NCBI GenBank assembly: GCA_964614515.1
Contig: CAZTPJ010000099.1
Location: 1 to 11,033, forward strand
From: CAZTPJ01 sp964614515
GTDB lineage: Bacteria; Planctomycetota; Phycisphaerae; Phycisphaerales; UBA1924
Length of the DNA stretch: 11,033 nucleotides
Direction of reading: 5' to 3'
Positions 6,814-11,033 of the stretch are shown piece by piece; within the stretch, counting starts at the first letter, position 1; each line of letters starts with the position of its first letter. Under the pieces are notes generated by a model. It had not been told where the DNA came from. It saw only the letters and a list, made by a program, of their open reading frames with translations, and did not search any database. A program made the translations under genes and the position numbers.

Positions 6814-8511
6814 ATGCCAGAGCCTTCAGCACACGCTCTCGTGCCCACGGCCGTGTCGCCGCTGCGCATCGCCATCCTCGGATGGGCGAGCCTCGATCTT
6901 CAGGCGCGCGAAGGCTCCGGCTACAACCTGTCCGCGTCGGAACTCGCCGCCGGCCTGACCCTGCGCGGACACACCGTTCACTACCTCGCCTCCGGCATGC
7001 GCCATCGCCCGTGGCCCACATTATTCATCGCGCCGCGAAAGCGATCCTGGCGCGGCGTCCAGTGCTGGGATCTGGTCAACAGCGCGACGCATTCACCCGC
7101 GGCCGTCAACTTCGGCAACGTCTCGCGCGAGGTGCGCTCGCCCTCGCAGTGTACCCGCGTCGTGCGATGGCTCGATCACATCAACGCCCAGGTCGTTCAC
7201 ATTCACTCGCTCGAAGGTCAACCGCTCGACCTGATCGCCGCGATTCGCGCCTCCGGCCGTCCCGTCATCGTCACGCCGCACAACTACTGGTTCGTCTGCC
7301 CGCAGGTTGACTTGCTGCACGAGGAAGTGCGCATCTGCGATGACTATCAGGGCGGCAAACGCTGCGACGCGTGCATGAAGCGACGGCCGTATTGGAAGAC
7401 ACGCCTGGCGCGGACCATCGGCTGGACGCTCGAAGCGACACTCGGCCCCACCGTCGCCGACACCATTCGCAAGGCCATTTACGGCACGGCCGAGTCGGTG
7501 CGCAACGGGCGGACGAAGGTCAAGCCGCGCGATCCGCAGCCCGATCCGCTTGTGTGGCATGGGCATGATCTTCCGCCCGATTTCGATGGCCGTATCGAGC
7601 ACAATCTCACGCTCGAACCGAGCGAAGAACCGAAACAACTCGGCGTGGCGCCCCTTGACATGAACGAACGATTCCTCGGCGCGGCGGTGGGGGGGGGCGA
7701 AGTCTCGCGCGAGATTCACCTTCGCGTGGTCAATGACTTCGGCCGTCGCCGTCTTGCGGGGATCGAAGCGCTGAATCACGCGACGCTCGTGACGCCGCCG
7801 AGCGACTTCGTGCGCCGCGCGCATGTGGCGATGGGCCTCGAAGCCTCGCGCACGCGCGTCGTGCGCCTCGGCCAGCCGCACTTCGATCAGATCAGTCGCC
7901 GTGCGAGATCGAGTCCGTTCTATCACGCGACGCCGTGGCGCGCGGATGCCGACGATCGACCGTTGGCCTTCGGCTTCTTCGGCACGACGCGCCACAACAA
8001 GGGCCTGGAGATCCTCATCCGCGCGATTCCGCTTCTCGAGCGCGACGTGCGCCAGCGATCGCGCTTCCTGATTCGCGCCTCGGGCTGGGACTGGCCGATG
8101 CGCAAGCGTGTGAGCCAGTTTCCCGAGGTGCAGTTCGCCGGCGGCTATGACCTCCTGCAACTCATCGCCGCGGGCAGCGAGTATGACGTGGGCATTCTGC
8201 CGCACATCTGGTTCGAGAACTCGCCGCTGGTGCTGCTGGAACATCTGCACGCGGGGAAGATGGTGATCGCCTCGCGCCTGGGCGGACCCGTCGAATGGAT
8301 CATCGAGCCGGGGGGGGAGGGGGGGGGGGCCCCCCCCGCGCGAGCGCGGCCGCGGAATCGTGCGGATACAACGGCCTGCTCTTCCCCGGCGGCGACCCCG
8401 AGGCTCTGGCCGTGTGCATCACGCGGCTGGTGCGCGGCGATGTCGCGATTCCATCGCCCGCCGCGATTCACGCGATCACGCCGAACCTTCAGACGTATCC
8501 GGGGCATGTGA
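6814..8511 (+). CDS. GT4-type glycosyltransferase, frameshifted near its C-terminus
   Basis: A GT-B fold glycosyltransferase that would move a sugar from a nucleotide donor during polysaccharide or glycoconjugate synthesis. The N-terminal domain starts LRIAILGWASLDLQAREGSGYNLSASELAAGL (17-49) and has VIVTPHNYWFVCP (151-163). Cys162, Cys175, Cys184 and Cys187 form a possible metal site often seen in this subfamily. A charged insertion (about 213-300) precedes the C-terminal domain: FGFFGTTRHNKGLEILIRAI, then the donor-site EX7E motif Glu468 to Glu476 in ENSPLVLLEHLHAGK. After IIEP (499) the frame runs into a G8-A-G11-C8 tract. From there it reads an Arg/Pro-rich tail of about 57 residues unrelated to the family, to the stop at 8511. 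The conserved end continues in the other frame to 8549. ATG 6814 is preferred; GTG 6766 would add 16 residues. The gene lies 77 nt after paralog 2. Confidence 0.85.
   Translation: MPEPSAHALVPTAVSPLRIAILGWASLDLQAREGSGYNLSASELAAGLTLRGHTVHYLASGMRHRPWPTLFIAPRKRSWRGVQCWDLVNSATHSPAAVNFGNVSREVRSPSQCTRVVRWLDHINAQVVHIHSLEGQPLDLIAAIRASGRPVIVTPHNYWFVCPQVDLLHEEVRICDDYQGGKRCDACMKRRPYWKTRLARTIGWTLEATLGPTVADTIRKAIYGTAESVRNGRTKVKPRDPQPDPLVWHGHDLPPDFDGRIEHNLTLEPSEEPKQLGVAPLDMNERFLGAAVGGGEVSREIHLRVVNDFGRRRLAGIEALNHATLVTPPSDFVRRAHVAMGLEASRTRVVRLGQPHFDQISRRARSSPFYHATPWRADADDRPLAFGFFGTTRHNKGLEILIRAIPLLERDVRQRSRFLIRASGWDWPMRKRVSQFPEVQFAGGYDLLQLIAAGSEYDVGILPHIWFENSPLVLLEHLHAGKMVIASRLGGPVEWIIEPGGEGGGAPPARARPRNRADTTACSSPAATPRLWPCASRGWCAAMSRFHRPPRFTRSRRTFRRIRGM
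8310..8337 (+). repeat. G8-A-G11-C8 homopolymer tract inside the glycosyltransferase gene
   Basis: G at 8310-8317, A at 8318, G at 8319-8329 and C at 8330-8337: 28 bases with one A/T base. The correct family reading frame changes across this tract. The G runs could fold into an intramolecular G-quadruplex on the coding strand, and the G11/C8 junction is self-complementary. Such tracts are prone both to replication slippage and to sequencing error. Confidence 0.95.
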
Positions 8512-8549
8512 TGGAGGTGGAGAGCGTGTATCGCGAAACGCTGGCATAA
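8337..8549 (+). pseudogene. out-of-frame conserved C-terminus of the glycosyltransferase
   Basis: In the frame that starts at 8337 the sequence reads RASAAAESCGYNGLLFPGGD followed by PEALAVCITRLV. NGLLFPxGDPEAL is the typical last conserved block of GT4 enzymes. It then runs to a TAA at 8547-8549. Moving from the upstream frame needs one extra base (or two fewer) in the tract, or a -1 shift of the ribosome or polymerase. No plausible independent start is needed to explain it, so it is the displaced tail of the upstream gene. The true full-length product would have about 579 residues. Confidence 0.85.
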
Positions 8550-8578
8550 GAAGCCCGACCGTCAGGGAGGGCTTTGGC
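8547..8578 (+). repeat. AAGCCC/GGGCTT palindromic element, copy A, at the glycosyltransferase stop codon
   Basis: It begins with the TAA of the displaced glycosyltransferase frame and reads TAAGAAGCCCGACCGT, then CAGGGAGGGCTTTGGC. The arms AAGCCC and GGGCTT can form a 6-bp stem over a 12-nt loop. Its position suggests a 3'-end element, possibly a terminator or processing signal. Only a short T run follows. Confidence 0.8.
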
Positions 8579-8690
8579 AGCGGGTGCGATTGCGAGATGT
8601 TGTTCAGTTCAAACCGTCACCGCGGCCTCTCGCATGAAGGTCTTTGTGACGCCGGAGAATCGTGTGACTGCAACGCCCCCCCCCGCCACC

Positions 8691-8718
8691 AAGCCCTCCC
8701 TCACGGTCGGGCTTCCTA
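8691..8718 (-). repeat. AAGCCC/GGGCTT palindromic element, copy B
   Basis: On the minus strand it reads TAGGAAGCCCGACCGT, then GAGGGAGGGCTT. It matches copy C except for one base before the core, and copy A except for one loop base. The first three bases TAG occupy the place of the stop codon in copies A and C. A C9 run (8676-8684) lies on its far side. Confidence 0.8.
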
Positions 8719-8753
8719 TCCGAGCTCGGTTTCATCGCGCCACTCTGCGTGCC

Positions 8754-8780
8754 ATCGAAGTCGCCAGACGCGACTTCGAT
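8754..8780. repeat. 11-bp perfect inverted repeat
   Basis: ATCGAAGTCGC (8754-8764), loop CAGAC, and GCGACTTCGAT (8770-8780) are perfectly complementary. The repeat lies in the gene-free region between copies B and C and is unrelated in sequence to them. No T-tract follows. Confidence 0.85.
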
Positions 8781-8791
8781 GCTTGCGGCGC

Positions 8792-8829
8792 TGGCATCCA
8801 CGGGCAAGCCTGAAGGCTTGCCCATGCCA
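8792..8829. repeat. compound hairpin, 9-bp stem with TGAA loop plus 6-bp outer stem
   Basis: GGGCAAGCC (8802-8810), TGAA, GGCTTGCCC (8815-8823) form a perfect stem. TGGCAT (8792-8797) and ATGCCA (8824-8829) extend it by 6 bp across a 4-nt bulge. In the RNA this would be very stable on either strand. It looks like a REP-type intergenic element; no T-tract follows. Confidence 0.85.
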
Positions 8830-8847
8830 CGCGCTTCGTGATGCGCC

Positions 8848-8875
8848 AAGCCCTCCCTCACGGTCGGGCTTCTTA
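8848..8875 (-). repeat. AAGCCC/GGGCTT palindromic element, copy C, at the stop codon of the AHSA1-YCII gene
   Basis: On the minus strand it starts with the TAA stop (8875-8873) and reads TAAGAAGCCCGACCGT, then GAGGGAGGGCTTGG. This is the same arrangement relative to its gene as copy A has to the glycosyltransferase. The 25-base core is identical to copy B. Confidence 0.8.
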
Positions 8876-9901
8876 TCGCTCCCAAAACGCCAGCCGAAAC
8901 GCGCTCACCCGCGCCTTGAACACTCCCGCCGCCACCGCCGGGTCCGCCTCCATCATCTCCCGCGCTTCGTCAAGATCACGCGCCTTGAACACGACGATCC
9001 CCGGAATAGGCATATCAAACGCCACGGCCGCATCCCCACGCGGCTCTGCCGATGGATCAAGCCCCGGCCCCGCATACACCAATCGCCCGCGCCCCAGCAG
9101 CGCCTTGATATGCGCAACATGCCCCATCAGCGGCTCGCGCTCCGCGTCCGTCGGCCCTTCCGTCAGCAGCGCCTCGCGCACGGGGCGGATGAAGTAGACA
9201 AAGTGACTCATGGCCGGGGCCGTGTCGATCGCCGGCGCCGCCGCGATCGCCTCGGCGAACAGCGGCCCCGTCTCGAATCGACGCTTGAGATTCCCAAGGA
9301 CCGCCGGCCACGCCCGCGAAAAATAGTTGAACACGCCCTCCGCCTCGGGCGATGCCTTCACGCCATCCCACCCGCCATGCGTCACACGCACGCGCGTCAT
9401 CGGCGCTGAAACTGCGGCCGCGTCCCCATCCGCCGCCGCGTTCCCGCTCGCATCCACCGCACCCGGCGCTGTCTGCCCACCATCAGCCCCCGCCGCGACA
9501 TCATCCAACCGCACGACGACGAACGTCCGTCGCCAGCGCATGTCCGCAAACTGCGGCGGCGCGTTCCATGTGAAACTCAGCATCTCGTTCTCGATGAACG
9601 AAAGCACGCGGCACCCCTCGCTCCCACGCTCGCCCTCGGGGGATGTCGGCGCAAAGAGAATCTCATACGCCCCGCCCGGCCGTAACGCGATGTTCACATG
9701 CGTCGAAAAGAACTCCCGCGCGCCGTCATTGGTCGTCCACGCCCGCCACACCTCCTCCCGCGATGCGGGGACGATGACCTCGGCGTTGATGGTGCGCCCG
9801 TCGGGGTTCCAGGGGGGTGGGGCAGCGCGGTCGGGTTGGCCTGCGGATGTTTGAACCGCGAGCAACAGGACTATCGCAGCGACAAAGAGCAGAGTGTTCA
9901 T
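8873..9901 (-). CDS. exported AHSA1/SRPBCC-YCII fusion protein
   Basis: A 342-residue protein. Residues 1-20 form a signal peptide (hydrophobic LLFVAAIVLLLAV, then QTSAG), predicting export. Residues about 36-210 are an AHSA1/START-type SRPBCC domain: INAEVIVPASREEVWRAWTT, then RPGGAYEILF, MLSFTWNAPP, RVTHGGW and YFSRAWPAVLGNLKRRFE. It is split by an Ala/Gly/Asp-rich insertion (135-167). Residues about 231-342 are a YCII domain: SHFVYFIRP, EREPLMGHVAHIKALLGRGRLVYAGP with His261 or His264 as candidate functional histidine, and EADPAVAAGVFKARVSAF. YCII domains have a ferredoxin-like fold and often unclear activity; AHSA1-like domains bind hydrophobic ligands. Start ATG 9901 gives the signal peptide; only a weak GAGA lies upstream. 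It converges on the glycosyltransferase and diverges from rpoB. Ligand and role are unknown. Confidence 0.88.
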   Translation of the reverse strand: MNTLLFVAAIVLLLAVQTSAGQPDRAAPPPWNPDGRTINAEVIVPASREEVWRAWTTNDGAREFFSTHVNIALRPGGAYEILFAPTSPEGERGSEGCRVLSFIENEMLSFTWNAPPQFADMRWRRTFVVVRLDDVAAGADGGQTAPGAVDASGNAAADGDAAAVSAPMTRVRVTHGGWDGVKASPEAEGVFNYFSRAWPAVLGNLKRRFETGPLFAEAIAAAPAIDTAPAMSHFVYFIRPVREALLTEGPTDAEREPLMGHVAHIKALLGRGRLVYAGPGLDPSAEPRGDAAVAFDMPIPGIVVFKARDLDEAREMMEADPAVAAGVFKARVSAFRLAFWER

Positions 9902-10334
9902 GTTGGTTTCTCGATCGGAACGGGTGTAGACCCGGCTGGTTCTGGTTCACTCCAAGGTCGGTATGTCATCAAACAGCATGGCACTTGCACACTCGGCCAC
10001 CAGCGCCGCGACACACTCGACGCACGATCAATCTCGGGTTTCGGGTTTCGCACCTTGATGCCGGGCATCTTGATGTGTCCAGGCCTGATGAGCAAGTCCA
10101 TACTTCGCCTGATCAAGCGACGGCCGTCCATATCCCTAGCGTAAACACCGGTTCGGCCGTCCCGGCGTCCGGTCGCGAGCTCCCATTTGCCTCGCACCTC
10201 CCACCCGCCTACCCTTGCAGGTTCGACCCGAGGCGGGCGTTTTTTGGGGCAGCGTGCGTAGCGAAGTTTTCATACGTCCTGAATCGGCGTTTGCCTGAAG
10301 CAACCGCCGCTGTGACACCATCGCGAGGCATTCG
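9902..10334. other. 433-bp gene-free region between divergent genes
   Basis: No reading frame here looks protein-coding. It must hold the start of the minus-strand AHSA1-YCII gene and the rpoB promoter, but I found no convincing -35/-10 pair for either. It contains a short tandem GGGTTTC GGGTTTC (about 10035-10048), a small GATGC-CGG-GCATC hairpin (10057-10069) and, at 10204-10245, an intrinsic terminator in the plus orientation. A 31-codon frame starting at ATG 9963 with AAGG nearby is the only small-ORF candidate, and it is weak. Confidence 0.6.
10204..10245 (+). terminator. intrinsic terminator or attenuator upstream of rpoB
   Basis: CCCGCCT (10204-10210) pairs perfectly with AGGCGGG (10231-10237), followed by CG and six T. 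An alternative smaller hairpin, CCCG-AGG-CGGG (10227-10237), uses the same 3' arm before the T-tract, and a GGT-TCG-ACC mini-hairpin sits in the large loop. No plus-strand gene lies between 8550 and this site, so it ends either an unannotated transcript or a leader of rpoB itself. Confidence 0.6.
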
Positions 10335-11033
10335 ATGGCAACGATGAAGGTGCGCGATTTTTCCAAACGGGGCGATGGCCTGGCTATCCCCGATCTCACA
10401 CAGACCCAGGCGGACGCGTACGAGCGATTCCTCCAGCGGGCCAAGTCGCCGCATGACCGAGATCCCAATCTCGGTCTCGAGGCGCTCCTGCGCGAGGTCT
10501 TTCCCATCGAGTCGTATGACGGCACGATGCGGCTCGACTACCTCCACTATGACCTCGATCCGCCACGGTATACCTCCGATGAGTGCCGGGAACTTCGGCT
10601 GACCTACGGCCTGCCCTTCAAAATCGGTGTGCGCTTCACCCGCCAGAACAAGGATGATGTCCCCGAGGAAGAGATCTACCTCGGGGAGTTCCCCATCATG
10701 CTCGGCGGCGGCGAGTTCATCGTCAATGGCGCCGAGCGCGTCATCGTCTCCCAGTTGCACCGCTCGCCCGGCGTGGATTTCTCCATCGTCTCGAGCGAAG
10801 GCGACCGTCCGCTCCACTCCGCCCGCGTCATCCCCGAGCGCGGTTCGTGGATCGAACTCGAAGTCACCAAGAAAGATGTGCTGGCGATGCGGATCGACCA
10901 GAGCACGAAACTCGCGGCCACCACCTTCCTCCGCTGCCTCGATGAGAGCGTCTCGACCACCGATGCGCTCCTGGGCCTCTTCTACGAGATCACCGAGATC
11001 AAGGCCGAGCAGGCCAAGCCCGAAGACTGGGCC
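10335..11033 (+). CDS. rpoB: DNA-directed RNA polymerase subunit beta, N-terminal part
   Basis: The first 233 residues of the RNA polymerase beta subunit, open to the window end. Diagnostic blocks are IPDLTQTQADAYERFL (18-33), the LGEFPIMLGGGEFIVNGAER region (116-135), VIVSQLHRSPGVDFS (136-150), and VIPERGSWIELEVTKKDVLAMRID (165-188), which belong to the beta protrusion and the start of the lobe. The start at ATG 10335 has GAGG 6 nt upstream; an in-frame ATG at 10344 is a less likely alternative. In most bacteria rpoB follows rplJ-rplL; here the next upstream gene is an unrelated one on the other strand. rpoC would be expected beyond the right edge. Confidence 0.97.
   Translation, partial: MATMKVRDFSKRGDGLAIPDLTQTQADAYERFLQRAKSPHDRDPNLGLEALLREVFPIESYDGTMRLDYLHYDLDPPRYTSDECRELRLTYGLPFKIGVRFTRQNKDDVPEEEIYLGEFPIMLGGGEFIVNGAERVIVSQLHRSPGVDFSIVSSEGDRPLHSARVIPERGSWIELEVTKKDVLAMRIDQSTKLAATTFLRCLDESVSTTDALLGLFYEITEIKAEQAKPEDWA

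Noticed and set aside
8547..8875. The three AAGCCC...GGGCTT copies as a CRISPR array
   Set aside because: Copies are in mixed orientation with unequal spacing and no cas genes are present.
8360..9409. Long plus-strand open frame of 349 codons
   Set aside because: It is Arg/His/Pro-rich, crosses the palindromic intergenic region and lies antisense to the AHSA1-YCII gene; this is a high-GC shadow frame.
9963..10058. Possible 31-codon small protein (ATG 9963, AAGG upstream)
   Set aside because: Low-complexity Ser/Ala/His/Thr composition and no supporting context; too weak to call as a gene.
9898..10197. Minus-strand open frame of 99 codons upstream of the AHSA1-YCII gene
   Set aside because: It has no domain-like pattern and overlaps the start codon region of the real gene; part of it is just the GGGTTTC tandem read in reverse.
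10218..10230. GCAGGTTCGACCC resembling a tRNA T-arm
   Set aside because: The flanking bases do not pair as a T-stem, and no acceptor, D or anticodon arm can be built upstream; it is the loop region of the terminator.

Overview
The window looks like chromosomal DNA of a high-GC planctomycete, probably from the Phycisphaerae. This is inferred from the overall GC-rich codon use, the pair of zinc-ribbon membrane proteins of a type I associate with that group, the planctomycete-like RpoB N-terminus, and palindromic AAGCCC...GGGCTT elements between genes. No database search was possible.

Left part (1-2740). A tRNA-Thr(GGT) runs off the left edge on the minus strand, with its own sigma70-type promoter. 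Diverging from it, a well-formed promoter drives acpP and fabF, which encode the acyl carrier protein and the condensing enzyme of fatty acid synthesis. Next comes a stand-alone NYN/PIN-like nuclease gene (2034-2738), closed by a long imperfect hairpin and converging on the following gene.

Middle (2838-8549). A minus-strand hybrid sensor histidine kinase is transcribed away from a three-gene plus-strand cluster. That cluster holds two tandem paralogous zinc-ribbon/multi-TM membrane proteins and a GT4-type glycosyltransferase. The paralogs share a 69-bp stretch that is almost identical although the rest has diverged. The glycosyltransferase is broken at the DNA level by an extreme G8-A-G11-C8 tract: the conserved C-terminus continues only in another frame. 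This is either a sequence error in a homopolymer, a true mutation, or a slippage switch.

Right part (8550-11033). A 323-bp intergenic region between two convergent genes is packed with palindromes. It has three copies of an AAGCCC/GGGCTT element, two of which begin directly at the stop codons of the flanking genes in the sense direction, plus two strong perfect hairpins. Then follow a minus-strand exported protein fusing an AHSA1/SRPBCC domain to a YCII domain, a 433-bp gene-free stretch ending in an intrinsic terminator, and the 5' part of rpoB. rpoB is not preceded by rplL here.

The genes are mostly housekeeping or cell-envelope functions. I do not see a classical defence island, phage or IS element. 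The most interesting items are the homopolymer-interrupted glycosyltransferase, the stop-codon-anchored repeats, and the orphan terminator ahead of rpoB.
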